Shown in pieces: positions 9,047 to 19,328 of a DNA stretch of 64,000 nt. Origin of the DNA: JAFKFJ01 sp963786445 (GTDB lineage: Bacteria; Pseudomonadota; Alphaproteobacteria; Acetobacterales; Acetobacteraceae); assembly GCA_963786445.1 (NCBI GenBank), contig CAWAZU010000026.1:62001-126000 (forward strand). Reading direction: 5' to 3'. Within the stretch, counting starts at the first letter, position 1. Every line of letters starts with the position of its first letter. Both the position numbers and the translations under genes were made by a program. The notes beneath the pieces were generated by a model that was not told where the DNA came from, did no database searches, and saw nothing but the letters and a program-made list of their open reading frames with translations.

Positions 9047-9075
9047 TCACTATCGAATTTGATCTCGCGGCGCAA
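9047..9075 (-). promoter_or_regulatory. Candidate promoter/operator P2 for the PEP-CTERM gene
   Basis: On the minus strand TTGCGC, 17 bases and TAGTGA lie about 84 bases upstream of the PEP-CTERM start. The spacer holds ATCAAATTCGAT, which pairs with itself as ATCRAATTYGAT. It closely matches the element at 7924-7952, suggesting that one regulator controls both genes. No -24/-12 sigma54 element was seen here. Confidence 0.45.
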
Positions 9076-9121
9076 CCGGAATCTGCCCAAAGAATAAAAC
9101 CACGTCCGCCGGCGCGCTCCG

Positions 9122-10120
9122 TCAGGGTTTCAGCAGCCCAACCAGCCGCTCCGCCTCGTCCACGATCGGGTCGGCGATCGCCGCCGCCCGCGCCGCGCCC
9201 TCGCGCAGCACCGCGTCGATCGCCGCCGGATCGTCCAGCCACCGCCGCGTCTGCTCCGCGATCGGCGCCAGGTGCGCGATCAGGCGCTCGGCCAACGCCT
9301 CCTTGAACGCGCCGAACCCTTTGCCGCCGTGCTCGCGCAGCACCTCCGCCAGGTCGGTGCCGGCCAGCGCCGCATAGATGCCGACCAGGTTGCGCGCCTC
9401 CGCCCGCCCCTCCAGCTCCGCCGGCGTCTCCGGCAGCGGCGCCGGGTCGGTCTTCGCGCGGCGGATTTTCAGCGCGATCGCGTCGGCATCGTCGGTCAGG
9501 TTGATGCGGCTCTGCTCCGACGGGTCGGACTTGCTCATCTTCTTGGTGCCGTCGCGCAGGCTCATCACCCGCGCCGCCACGCCCAGGATCACCGGCTCGA
9601 TCGTCGGGAAAAACGCCGTGCCGTAGTCGTGGTTGAATTTCTGCGCGATGTCGTTGGCGAGTTCCAGGTGCTGGCGCTGGTCGTCGCCCACCGGCACCCG
9701 CGTCGCGTGATAGGCCAGGATGTCGGCCGCCATCAGGTTCGGATAGACGAACAGGCCGGTGGACACGTTCTCCCGGTCTTTTCCGGCCTTGTCCTTGAAC
9801 TGCGTCATCCGGTTGAGCCAGCCCATCCGCGCGACGCAGTTGAAAATCCAGGCCAGCCGCGCATGCGCCGGCACCGCCGACTGGTTGAACAGGATGTGGC
9901 GTTTGGCGTCGATGCCGCAGGCCAGCAGGCTCGCCGTCATCTCGCGCGTCTGCTGCGCGAGCAGCTTCGGCTCTTGCCAGGTCGTGATGGCATGCAGATC
10001 GACCACGCAATAGATGCACTCGTGCCCGTCCTGCAAAGCGACCCAGTTCCGCATGGCGCCGAGGTAGTTGCCGAGCTGCGGGACGCCGGAGGGCTGGATG
10101 CCGGAAAACACGCGGTGCAT
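9122..10120 (-). CDS. trpS: Tryptophan--tRNA ligase
   Basis: This 332-residue class I aminoacyl-tRNA synthetase charges tRNA-Trp with tryptophan. The HIGH-type motif is PSGVPQLGNYLGA near residues 10-22, and the KMSKS loop is GTKKMSKSDPSEQ near 195. Length is normal for bacterial TrpS. The ATG at 10120 gives the expected N-terminus MHRVFSGIQPSG; upstream in-frame codons form low-complexity sequence and were left out. It follows murJ on the same strand after 55 bases, so it is probably last in a gpsA-murJ-trpS unit. Confidence 0.96.
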   Translation of the reverse strand: MHRVFSGIQPSGVPQLGNYLGAMRNWVALQDGHECIYCVVDLHAITTWQEPKLLAQQTREMTASLLACGIDAKRHILFNQSAVPAHARLAWIFNCVARMGWLNRMTQFKDKAGKDRENVSTGLFVYPNLMAADILAYHATRVPVGDDQRQHLELANDIAQKFNHDYGTAFFPTIEPVILGVAARVMSLRDGTKKMSKSDPSEQSRINLTDDADAIALKIRRAKTDPAPLPETPAELEGRAEARNLVGIYAALAGTDLAEVLREHGGKGFGAFKEALAERLIAHLAPIAEQTRRWLDDPAAIDAVLREGAARAAAIADPIVDEAERLVGLLKP

Positions 10121-10175
10121 GGGACGCCTGGATCGGTGAGGGAGGGCGCCGTTGTCCGGTCCGCGGCCGCGCCGG

Positions 10176-11744
10176 TCAACCCTGCACCGCGGCGGCGCGG
10201 CGGCGGCGGGCGAGGCGGTGCAGCACGTCGCCGACGCTGAACGCGCCGAACGCCTGCCCGGCCACGCCGTAGGCCGCCATGCCGGCGGTGACCAGCAAGG
10301 CCAGGCCGATCCAGCGCAGGCCGTGGCCGCCGCCGGTGTCGAGTGCCGCATAGACGGTGCGCTGAATCTCCCACAGCGCCGCGACCATCACCGCCGACGC
10401 CGCCAGCATGCGCGGCACCCGCCGGCGCAGCGCCGCGTCGGCCGATAAATGCCCGCGCCGGCGCAGGATCGCCGCCAGCGCGCCCACGTTCGCCCAGGCC
10501 GCCAGCGACGAGGCGAGCGGCGGGCCGAGATGCTGCAGCGGGTGCATGAAGGCGAGGTTGAGCGCCAGGTTGAGCGCCACCGCCGTCAGGCCGATCTTCA
10601 CCGGCATGGCGGTGTCGCCGCGGGCGAAGAACGCCGGCACCAGCACTTTGACCAGCACGAAGGCCGGCAGCCCGCTGCCGTAGGCGGCGAGCGCCTGCGC
10701 CGATTTCAGCACCTCCTCCGGCCGGAACGCGCCGCGGCCGAACAGCACCGCGATGATCGGCTCGTCGCACACGATCAAGGCCAGCGCCGCCGGCAGCGTC
10801 AGCAGCAGCGCGTATTCGATCGCCCGGTTGAGCGTGGCGACCGCCTCGCGCGGCGCGCTGCCGGCGACCTGCCGCGACAGGGTCGGCAGCAGCGCCGTGC
10901 CGACCGCCGCCCCGATGGTGCCGAGCGGCAGCTGGTTCACCCGGTCGGCGTAGTAGAGCACGGAAACCGTGCCCGGCGGCAGCAGGCTGCCGATGATGAC
11001 ATCGACCGACAGGTTGAGCTGCGTCACGCCGGCGCCGAGCAGCCCCGGCATCATCCGCCGCAGCATCTGGCGCACGCGCGGGGTCAGGCGCGGGCGCGGC
11101 AGCGGCAGCGTCATTCCCGCCCGCCGCGCCGCCCACACCACCAGCCCGAGCTGCAGCACGCCGGAGACCGAGACGCCGAGCGCCAGCGCATGCCCCGCGG
11201 TCGGCACCACGCCGACCAGGCCCAGCATGAAGGCGATCGAGACGATGTTGTAAACGATCGGCGCCGCGGCGGCGGCGGCGAAGCGATCGATCCCGTTCAG
11301 CACGCCGGAGACCAGCGCGGTCAGGCAGATCAGCGGCATGTAGGGGAAGGCGATCCGGCTCAGGGTCACCGCCAGGTGGAATTTCGCAGGGATGTCGGCA
11401 AACCCCGGCGCGATCACCGCCAGCACCTGCGGCATGAAGATTTCCGCCAGCAGCGTCAGCCCGAGCAGCCAGAACGCCATCACCGAGGCCGCCTGCCCGG
11501 CGAAGGCGGCGGCCTCCTGGCGGCCCTCGCTGGTCAGGATGGATGCGAAGGCGGGGACGAAGGCGGCGTTGAACGCGCCCTCGCCGAACAGGCGGCGGAA
11601 CAGATTGGGCAGGCGGTTGGCGACGAAGAAGGCGTCCGCGACCGGCCCGGCGCCCAGCAGCGCCGCGATCAGGATGTCGCGCGCGAAGCCGAGGATGCGG
11701 CTGGCCATGGTCCAGCCGCCGACGGTGAGAATGCCGCGGATCAT
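10176..11744 (-). CDS. murJ: Lipid II flippase MurJ
   Basis: This 522-residue MviN/MurJ family protein (MOP superfamily) has about 14 membrane segments and moves lipid II across the inner membrane for peptidoglycan synthesis. The N-terminus MIRGILTVGGWTMASRILGF followed by ARDILIAALLGAGPVADAFF is the family signature, including the Arg residues of the first helices. The ATG at 11744 has AAGGGGG upstream. It lies 32 bases after gpsA and before trpS, all on the minus strand. Confidence 0.96.
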   Translation of the reverse strand: MIRGILTVGGWTMASRILGFARDILIAALLGAGPVADAFFVANRLPNLFRRLFGEGAFNAAFVPAFASILTSEGRQEAAAFAGQAASVMAFWLLGLTLLAEIFMPQVLAVIAPGFADIPAKFHLAVTLSRIAFPYMPLICLTALVSGVLNGIDRFAAAAAAPIVYNIVSIAFMLGLVGVVPTAGHALALGVSVSGVLQLGLVVWAARRAGMTLPLPRPRLTPRVRQMLRRMMPGLLGAGVTQLNLSVDVIIGSLLPPGTVSVLYYADRVNQLPLGTIGAAVGTALLPTLSRQVAGSAPREAVATLNRAIEYALLLTLPAALALIVCDEPIIAVLFGRGAFRPEEVLKSAQALAAYGSGLPAFVLVKVLVPAFFARGDTAMPVKIGLTAVALNLALNLAFMHPLQHLGPPLASSLAAWANVGALAAILRRRGHLSADAALRRRVPRMLAASAVMVAALWEIQRTVYAALDTGGGHGLRWIGLALLVTAGMAAYGVAGQAFGAFSVGDVLHRLARRRRAAAVQG

Positions 11745-11776
11745 GCGCCCCCTTAAACCACCCGGCCGGCGCCGGG

Positions 11777-12745
<969 letters not shown>

Positions 12746-12792
12746 CGGCACGGGCGGCGTAGCCCAGCCGCGCGGCAGGGGAAAGCGGCGCC

Positions 12793-13539
12793 TCAGGCCG
12801 CGGGCGCGGCGCCGCGGTTCACCGCCGTCAGCTTCGCCTGTCCGCTCGGCGCGGCGCCGGCCGGGGCAAACATGCTCAACCCGAACCAGGCACGGAAAGC
12901 GGAGACGTCGCGGCGCGATCCGTCCAGGCGCAGCCGGTCCTCGCGGACCGCTCGCTCGATCGGGACATGGCCGAGCCAGATCTCGGTCAGCGCCCGCAGG
13001 CTCGCGGACACGTACAGGTCCACCGCGAAGCCCGGGTCGCGGTAGCAGAGATCGACATGGCCACTCTCGAACACCAGCCAGTAGCGGCGCCGGCCGTTCG
13101 CCACGCCGGATAGCTGGAACTCGGTGACGTGCCTGCGCTCGCCGGGTTTGACGTGGGCGACGACGTTGCGGCGGATGTCCCACATCAGCAGGTCGGGGTC
13201 GAGGTTGACCGGCTCCACCACCTTCTGACGCAGCCACCGCTGCGCCCAGACGCCCATCGTTTCGACCACCGCGAACAGCTCGCGCCCCGATGGCGTCAGG
13301 TGATACTCCCAGCCGCGACCGCCGCCGCGCCGGCGCTCGATGATGCCGGCGAATTGCAGTTCCTTCAGCCGGCGCGCCAGCAGCGACGACGACATGCGCG
13401 GCACCCCGCGCTGCAGCTCGTTGAAGCGGACGCTGCCGCACAACAGCTCGCGGATCAGCAGCGGCGTCCAGCGTTCGGCAAAGACCTCGGCGGCGAGGGC
13501 CACCGGGCAGAACTGGCCGTATCCCCGCTGCTCGCTCAT
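12793..13539 (-). CDS. HxlR-type winged-helix transcriptional regulator with SCP2-like C-terminus
   Basis: This 248-residue protein has an N-terminal HxlR/DUF24 winged helix (residues ~8-105: FCPVALAAEVFAERWTPLLI, then FNELQRGVPRMSSSLLARRL). The ~110-residue C-terminal domain resembles the SCP2-like ligand-binding domain that follows HxlR in some regulators. It is divergent from the acyl-CoA dehydrogenase-fold gene at 13649, so it probably controls that gene and itself through the 109-base gap. The effector is unknown. The ATG at 13539 was chosen because it opens the conserved domain directly. Confidence 0.82.
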   Translation of the reverse strand: MSEQRGYGQFCPVALAAEVFAERWTPLLIRELLCGSVRFNELQRGVPRMSSSLLARRLKELQFAGIIERRRGGGRGWEYHLTPSGRELFAVVETMGVWAQRWLRQKVVEPVNLDPDLLMWDIRRNVVAHVKPGERRHVTEFQLSGVANGRRRYWLVFESGHVDLCYRDPGFAVDLYVSASLRALTEIWLGHVPIERAVREDRLRLDGSRRDVSAFRAWFGLSMFAPAGAAPSGQAKLTAVNRGAAPAA

Positions 13540-13648
13540 GCCGAACCGTAGCACCCGCCGCCGCCGGCGGGGAACTTCAGATTTGGAAGTTGTCGTCACC
13601 CCGGGCCGGACGGCAGGGTTTGCATGCACCCAAACGGGAGGTCTGGCG

Positions 13649-14779
13649 ATGTTAGGACAACTCGACCTGCCGACGCTGGCGGAGGTCATCGGGCCACGCT
13701 TCGCCGAGGGCGCCGCCGAGCGCGACGAAGGCGACGTGTTCGTCAACGAGCACTACGACGTGCTGAAGCAGCACAAGGTCTTTTCCGCGCTGGTTCCCAC
13801 AGAGCTCGGCGGCGGCGGCGCAAGCCACGGCACCATGTGCGGCTTCCTGCGCCGGCTTGCACATTATTGTCCGTCCACCGCGCTGTCGCTGTCGATGCAC
13901 CAGCATCTCGTGGCGGCGGCGGTGTACAACCACCGCAACGGCCGGCCGGGACGCAAGCTGCTGGAGCGCGTCGCCGCCTCGGAAACCGTGCTGATCTCGA
14001 CCGGCGCCAACGACTGGATGGAATCGAGCGGTGCGATGCGCCGCGTCGAAGGCGGCTTCCGGGTCAGTGCGAAAAAGCCGTTCGGCAGCGGTTCGCCCAA
14101 GGGCGGCGTGCTGGCGACTTCGGCCCCGTTCGAGGACCCGCAGGCGGGCTGGCAGGTTCTGCACTTCCCGGTGCCGTTCTCCGCCGCGGGCGTGTCGCTC
14201 GCCGATGACTGGCACACGCTCGGCATGCGCGCCACCGGCTCGCGCACCGTCATTCTCGATGACGTGTTCGTGCCGGACGAAGCGATCACGCTGCGGCGCC
14301 CGCGCGGGCGCTTCCATCCTGCGTGGAACGTGATCCTGACCGTGGCGATGCCGCTCATCATGTCGGTCTATGCCGGCGTGGCGGAGGCCGCAGCCGCGAT
14401 CGGCCGCGAACAGGCGATGAAGCGCCGCGACGATCCGGCAGTGCCGTATCTGCTCGGCGAACTCGCCAACCACCTGACGACGGTGCAGCTCGCGACGGAC
14501 GACATGGTCCGCCTGGCCAACGACCTCGATTTCGCGATGAGCGTCGATCTGAGCAGTGCGATCCTGGTGCGCAAGACGATCGTGGCAGAGGCCGCGCTGG
14601 CGACCGTGGAGAAGGCGTTGGAAGTTGCCGGTGGCGCCGGCTTCTACCGCCGGCTGGGGCTGGAGCGGCTGCTGCGCGACGCGCACGGGGCGCAATTCCA
14701 TCCGCTCCCGGCCAAGCGGCAGCAGCGGTTCACCGGCCGCGTCGCGCTGGGTCTCGATCCGATCGCGGACGCCGCCTGA
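13649..14779 (+). CDS. Acyl-CoA dehydrogenase-fold flavoprotein
   Basis: This 376-residue protein has the acyl-CoA dehydrogenase fold: an N-terminal helical domain, a middle beta domain with ATGSRTVILDDVFVPDEA, and a C-terminal helical bundle. The usual C-terminal YEGT catalytic-glutamate motif of beta-oxidation enzymes is not seen; instead there is AQFHPLPAKRQQRF, reminiscent of the DszC/group D flavin monooxygenase side of the family. It may therefore be an oxygenase or an atypical dehydrogenase. The ATG has GGGAGG 8 bases upstream. It faces an HxlR-type regulator, suggesting induction by a specific substrate. It ends 10 bases before the convergent rlmJ stop. Confidence 0.8.
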   Translation: MLGQLDLPTLAEVIGPRFAEGAAERDEGDVFVNEHYDVLKQHKVFSALVPTELGGGGASHGTMCGFLRRLAHYCPSTALSLSMHQHLVAAAVYNHRNGRPGRKLLERVAASETVLISTGANDWMESSGAMRRVEGGFRVSAKKPFGSGSPKGGVLATSAPFEDPQAGWQVLHFPVPFSAAGVSLADDWHTLGMRATGSRTVILDDVFVPDEAITLRRPRGRFHPAWNVILTVAMPLIMSVYAGVAEAAAAIGREQAMKRRDDPAVPYLLGELANHLTTVQLATDDMVRLANDLDFAMSVDLSSAILVRKTIVAEAALATVEKALEVAGGAGFYRRLGLERLLRDAHGAQFHPLPAKRQQRFTGRVALGLDPIADAA

Positions 14780-14789
14780 CCCCAGCAGG

Positions 14790-15608
14790 TCATTCTTTGG
14801 CGAGGCGGAGCATCGCGGTCCCCGCGCCCGCCTCACGATCGCCCAGCCGCTCCAGCAGCGCGGCGAGGATCGGGCGCACCTCCTGCGCGAAGCGGAACGG
14901 CGGGTTGACCACCAGCATGCCGCAGCCGTTCAGCCGCGCCGGATCGAGCGGCGCGCGCAGCAGCAACTCCGCGGCGACGATGTCGCGCACGCCGCTCGCC
15001 TGCATCGCCGCGTGAAGCGCCCGCACCGGCGCGCGATGTTTCACCGGATACCAGGCGGCGAACACGCCCGCCGAGAATTTTGCAACCGACTTGCATAATT
15101 GGCCGGCGAGGCGATCGAGCTCGTCCGGCGCCTCATACGGTGGGTCGATCAGCACCAAGCCGCGCCGTTCCGCCGGCGGCAGCAGCCCGCCGAGCGCCTC
15201 CCAGGCATCGCGCAGATGCACCGCGACCTGCCGGTCGTGGACAAAGTTTTTGCGCAGCTCGGCATGATCGTCGGGATGCAGTTCGCAGCACACCAGCCGG
15301 TCCTGCGCGCGCAGCAGGCGCCGCGCAATGATCGGCGAGCCGGGATAGAGGCCGAGCTCCCGCACCAGCCCGACATATTTCGCCAGCGGCGGCGGCGGGT
15401 CGTCGAGCAGTCGCGCGATCCCCTGCCGCCATTCGCCGGTGCGTTCGGCGGGGCCGGCGGTGAGGTCGTAGCGTCCCGCGCCGGCATGCGTGTCCAGCAC
15501 CATCATCGCCGTCGGCTTGCGTTGCAGCGCGCCGATCAGCCAGAGCAGCAGCGCGTGCTTGAAGCAGTCGGCGAAATTGCCGGCGTGGAAGGCGTGGCGA
15601 TAGTTCAC
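14790..15608 (-). CDS. rlmJ: 23S rRNA (adenine(2030)-N6)-methyltransferase RlmJ
   Basis: This 272-residue SAM-dependent methyltransferase should methylate A2030 of 23S rRNA. It opens VNYRHAFHAGNFADCFKHAL, the family hallmark, and has the catalytic DPPY motif in LVLIDPPYEAPDEL (residues ~154-167). The GTG start at 15608 overlaps the tsaD stop as GTGA, so translation is probably coupled to tsaD. Confidence 0.93.
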   Translation of the reverse strand: MNYRHAFHAGNFADCFKHALLLWLIGALQRKPTAMMVLDTHAGAGRYDLTAGPAERTGEWRQGIARLLDDPPPPLAKYVGLVRELGLYPGSPIIARRLLRAQDRLVCCELHPDDHAELRKNFVHDRQVAVHLRDAWEALGGLLPPAERRGLVLIDPPYEAPDELDRLAGQLCKSVAKFSAGVFAAWYPVKHRAPVRALHAAMQASGVRDIVAAELLLRAPLDPARLNGCGMLVVNPPFRFAQEVRPILAALLERLGDREAGAGTAMLRLAKE

Positions 15609-16651
15609 GCGGACAGCGTCTCCAGCGGCCAGCGCGGCCGCGGCGCGTGATCCAGCGCGTCGGACAGGCCGAGCCGCAGCCGCTCGATGCCGCACCACGC
15701 CACCATCACGGCATTGTCGCCGCACAGCCGCAGCGGCGGCGCAACGAGAAAAAAACCGCGCCGCTCGGCGGCGTGCGCCAGTGCGGCGCGCAGCGCAGCG
15801 TTGGCAGCGACGCCGCCGGCCACCACCAGCGGGCGCGCGCCGTGCTTCGCCGCAAAAATCGCCATCGCGTTGTCGGCGCGATCCGCCATGACGTCGGCGA
15901 CCGCCTGCTGAAAGCTCGCGGCGATGTCGGCGGCGTCCTGCGCCGGCAGCGGTCCCGACGGAAACCGCGCGACCAGATGCGCCACCGCGGTCTTCAGTCC
16001 CGAGAAACTGAAGTCGCAGCCAGGCTTTTTGAACAACGGCCGCGGCAGCGCGAACCGCGCCGCATCGCCGCTCGTGGCCAATCGCTCCAAGGCCGGGCCG
16101 CCCGGCCAGCCGAGGCCCAGCAGTTTTGCTACCTTGTCGAACGCCTCGCCGACGGCGTCGTCGATGGTGCCGCCGAGCCGCACGTGCCGCCCGACGCCCT
16201 CGACCGCGACGCACTGGCAATGCCCGCCGGAGACCAGCAGCAGCAGGTACGGGAACGCCACCCCGCCCGCCACCAGGCCGGGCAGCCGCACCGTCAGCGC
16301 ATGCGCCTCCAGGTGGTTGACCGCGACGAAGGGCACGCGCCCGGCCATCGCGACGCCCTTCGCGAAGGAGCTGCCGACGATCAGCCCGCCGATCAGCCCC
16401 GGCCCCGAAGTCGCCGCCACGCCGCCCAGCGCGCCCGCGTCGGCACGGTCGAGCACATCGCGCACCAGCCGCGGCAAATGGTCGAGATGCGCGCGCGCCG
16501 CGATCTCCGGCACCACGCCGCCATAGCGCGCGTGCTCCTGCTGGCTCAGCAGCGCTTCGGCCAGCACGCGCCCGTCCGGCGCCAGCACGGCACAGGCGGT
16601 CTCGTCGCAGGACGTCTCGATGCCGAGCACGGGGCCGGCTGGGTCGGTCAT
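15605..16651 (-). CDS. tsaD: tRNA N6-adenosine threonylcarbamoyltransferase TsaD
   Basis: This 348-residue Kae1/TsaD protein transfers threonylcarbamoyl to A37 of ANN-decoding tRNAs, working with TsaB, TsaE and TsaC. GIETSCDETACAV is at the N-terminus, the metal-binding histidines are in AVNHLEAHALTV near residue 110, SGGHCQ follows, and GDNAVMVAW lies near the C-terminus. The ATG at 16651 has AAGG five bases upstream; an ATG four codons earlier (16663) is possible. It is divergent from hemC, a common arrangement in Proteobacteria, and overlaps rlmJ. Confidence 0.95.
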   Translation of the reverse strand: MTDPAGPVLGIETSCDETACAVLAPDGRVLAEALLSQQEHARYGGVVPEIAARAHLDHLPRLVRDVLDRADAGALGGVAATSGPGLIGGLIVGSSFAKGVAMAGRVPFVAVNHLEAHALTVRLPGLVAGGVAFPYLLLLVSGGHCQCVAVEGVGRHVRLGGTIDDAVGEAFDKVAKLLGLGWPGGPALERLATSGDAARFALPRPLFKKPGCDFSFSGLKTAVAHLVARFPSGPLPAQDAADIAASFQQAVADVMADRADNAMAIFAAKHGARPLVVAGGVAANAALRAALAHAAERRGFFLVAPPLRLCGDNAVMVAWCGIERLRLGLSDALDHAPRPRWPLETLSA

Positions 16652-16693
16652 GGGCGCCTTCATCTGCGGGGCGGGGTGTTCTAGGCTCCCGGC

Positions 16694-17641
16694 ATGGACG
16701 CTGCCCAGCATCGCACGCTGCGCTTCGGCACGCGCGGCTCGCCGCTGGCGCTGGTGCAGACCCGCGCGGTGCTCGCCCGGCTGCGCGAGGCCGCGCCGGC
16801 GCACGACTTCGCCGAACAGGTCATCGCCACCACCGGCGACAAGGTGCAGGACCGAAGCCTCGCCGAGATCGGCGGCAAAGGGCTGTTCGCCAAAGAGATC
16901 CACGAGGCGCTGGCGGACGGCCGCGTCGATGCCGCGGTGCATTCGCTGAAGGACCTGGAGACCGCGCTGCCGCCGGGCATCGTGCTCGCCGCCGTGCTGC
17001 CGCGCGAGGATGCGCGCGACGCGCTGATCCTCGGCCCCGGCTGCGCCGCGCCCGACCCCGCCGACCCGCTCGCCGCCCTGCCGCGCGGCGCCGTCGTCGG
17101 CACCGCTGCGGTGCGGCGGCAGGCGCAGTTGCTGCACGCGCGGCCGGACCTGAAGGTGACGCTGCTGCGCGGCAACGTGCAGACGCGGCTGGCGCGGCTG
17201 CACGCGGGCGAGGTTTCGGCGACGCTGCTGGCGCTGGCCGGGCTGCGCCGGCTCGGGCTGGAGGCGGCGGCGAGCATCGTGCTGGAGCCGGAGACCATGC
17301 TGCCCGCCGCCGGCCAGGGCATCATCGGCGTCACCGCGCGGGCCGATGACGGGCCGGTGCGCGCGCTGCTCGCCGGCCTCGCCGACAAGGCGGCGACGCT
17401 GGCCGCGACCGCCGAGCGGGCGCTGCTCGGCGCGCTGGACGGTTCCTGCCGCACGCCGATCGGCGCGCATGCGTTGCTGGCGCCGGACGGCAGCCTGCAC
17501 CTGACCGCCCTGGTGGCGCGCCCCGACGGTTCTTTCCTGCTGCGCCGCAGCCTCGCCGGCGCGGCGAGCGAGGCGGCGGCGCTGGGCCGCGAACTGGCGC
17601 GCAGCCTGCGCGCCGACAGCCCCGGGGACCTGTTTGCGTGA
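16694..17641 (+). CDS. hemC: Hydroxymethylbilane synthase (porphobilinogen deaminase)
   Basis: This 315-residue cytosolic enzyme polymerises four porphobilinogens into hydroxymethylbilane in the tetrapyrrole pathway. GTRGSPLALVQT lies at residues ~11-22. The dipyrromethane-cofactor cysteine is in LDGSCRTPIGAHA near residue 251. Length is typical. Its stop overlaps the hemD start by 8 bases, and only 42 bases separate its start from that of tsaD on the other strand. Confidence 0.96.
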   Translation: MDAAQHRTLRFGTRGSPLALVQTRAVLARLREAAPAHDFAEQVIATTGDKVQDRSLAEIGGKGLFAKEIHEALADGRVDAAVHSLKDLETALPPGIVLAAVLPREDARDALILGPGCAAPDPADPLAALPRGAVVGTAAVRRQAQLLHARPDLKVTLLRGNVQTRLARLHAGEVSATLLALAGLRRLGLEAAASIVLEPETMLPAAGQGIIGVTARADDGPVRALLAGLADKAATLAATAERALLGALDGSCRTPIGAHALLAPDGSLHLTALVARPDGSFLLRRSLAGAASEAAALGRELARSLRADSPGDLFA

Positions 17642-18329
17642 CCTCGTGCTGGTGACGCGGCCGGAGCCGGGCGCGAGCGAAACCGCCTCCCGCCTCGTCA
17701 CTCTGGGCCGCCGCGCGCTGGTGGCGCCGATGCTGGCCATCGTGCCGCGCCCGCTCGCGCCCGCCGGACGGACGCAGGCAGTGCTGGTGACCAGCGGCAA
17801 CGCGCTCGCCGCCCTGCCCGCGACGCTGCGCGGCGCAAAATTGCTCGCGGTCGGCGACGCCACCGCTGCGCGCGCCCGCGCCGCGGGTTTTTCCGATGTC
17901 CACAGCGCCGGCCGCGATGCCACGGCGCTCGCGGCGCTGGCGGCAGCACTTTGCCGCCCCGCCGACGGCGCGCTGCTGCTGGCGAGCGGCGCCGGCCAGG
18001 GCGGCGCACTGGCTGCGGCGCTGCGGGCGCGCGGGTTCCGCGTGCAGCGCCGCGTCGCCTACGCCGCCGAGCCGGTGGCGGCGCTGCCCGACGCGGCGGC
18101 GGCGGCGTTGCGCGCGGGGACGGTGGCGGCGGCGCTGTTCTTTTCGGCGGCGACCGCTCGCGTTTTCGTGACGCGGCTGCGGTGTGCGCTGCCCGCTGCG
18201 GTCGTGGCCGAGGTGACGGCGCTGGCGTTGTCGTCCGCGGCCGGCCGGGCGCTGCTCCCCTTGCCGTGGCGCGCCATCCGTGTTGCATCGCACCCAAACC
18301 AGGACGAGCTGCTGACCCTGCTATCATGA
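17634..18329 (+). CDS. hemD: Uroporphyrinogen-III synthase
   Basis: This 231-residue enzyme closes and inverts ring D of hydroxymethylbilane to give uroporphyrinogen III. The family is poorly conserved; here the N-terminal VLVTRPEPGASETASRL and the position directly after hemC identify it. A TTG at 17634 is the first usable start and overlaps hemC. A GTG at 17646 or 17652 is also possible. The stop overlaps the start of the next gene. Confidence 0.88.
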   Translation: MRDLVLVTRPEPGASETASRLVTLGRRALVAPMLAIVPRPLAPAGRTQAVLVTSGNALAALPATLRGAKLLAVGDATAARARAAGFSDVHSAGRDATALAALAAALCRPADGALLLASGAGQGGALAAALRARGFRVQRRVAYAAEPVAALPDAAAAALRAGTVAAALFFSAATARVFVTRLRCALPAAVVAEVTALALSSAAGRALLPLPWRAIRVASHPNQDELLTLLS

Positions 18330-19328
18330 GCGAGACCGATCTGACCGCGCCGCCGCCGCCCGCGCCGCGACCCGGCGCCGCCGCCCGAGGCCGAGCCGGC
18401 GCCGGACGCAAAGCGGGCCCGCCGCGGCGGGACGGCGGTGACGGTGCTGGCGCTGCTGGCCGTGCTGCTGTTCGCGGTGCTGTTCGGCGCCGTCGCTTGG
18501 CTGTGGGACCGCCAGCAGCAGCTGAGCGCGGCCCAGGCCGCGCAGCCGGCGGTGGCGCCGGAGCAGGTGGCCGCGTTGCAGCACCGGCTCGACGCGCTGG
18601 CGCAGCAGGTCGCCGCCCTGCAACAGCGCCCGGCGCCCGCGCCCGCAGCCGCGCCGGTCGATCTGAAACCGCTGGAGGCGCGCATCGCCGCGCTGGAACA
18701 GCGCCGGCCGGCGTCCGCACCCGATCTCGGCACGCTGGAACAAAAGCTCGACCGCGTCGCCGCCGCGGCGCAGGCCGCAACAGGCGCCGAGTCCGACGTG
18801 AGCGGACGGCTCGCCGAGCTCGAACGGCGGCTCGGCGCGGCCGAGCAGCAGGCGAGCCGGCTCGCCGGCAAGGCCGCGCAGGCGCAGCGGATCGAGCAGG
18901 CGCAGGTGGCGCTGGATGCCGGCGAGAAGCTCGGCGACATTCCTGGCGCCCCGCCCGCGCTCGCCCGCTTCGCCGACGAAAAACCGCCGACCGAGATCGA
19001 GCTGCGCCTCGCCTTCCCCGCCGCCGCTGCGGCAGCGGAACGGGCGAGCCGGCCGTCCACGGCGGGAAAATCGTTCGGCGAGCGGATGTGGCTGCGCGCG
19101 CAGGCGCTGGTCACGGTGCGGCAGGGCGACCGCGTGCTGCTCGGCGCGCCGGCCGCGCAAGTGCTGGGCCAGGCGCAGGCGCGGCTCGACGCCGGCGATC
19201 TTGCCGGCGCGGTGGCGGCGCTCGATGCGCTGGACGGGACGGCGGCGCAGGCGATGGCACCGTGGCGGCAGCGGGCGCAGGCGCTGCTCGATGCGCGCGC
19301 GGCGCTGGCCCGGATGGCGCGCGGCTGA
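18326..19328 (+). CDS. Mitofilin-like membrane protein (COG4223), probable single-base frameshift near the N-terminus
   Basis: A membrane-anchored coiled-coil protein. The ATG at 18326 overlaps the hemD stop (ATGA) and encodes MSETDLTAPPPPAPRPG, but this frame does not continue into the body of the protein. One extra G near 18375 (cccggcg) must be removed to join it to PEAEPAPDAKRARRGG, then a membrane helix (VLALLAVLLFAVLFGAVAWL), a long Gln/Ala-rich coiled coil and a helical C-terminal domain. Without correction, translation could begin at the GTG at 18438, still giving the membrane helix and 296 residues. In alphaproteobacteria this gene normally lies between hemD and hemY. The bacterial role is not well defined. 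Confidence 0.75.
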
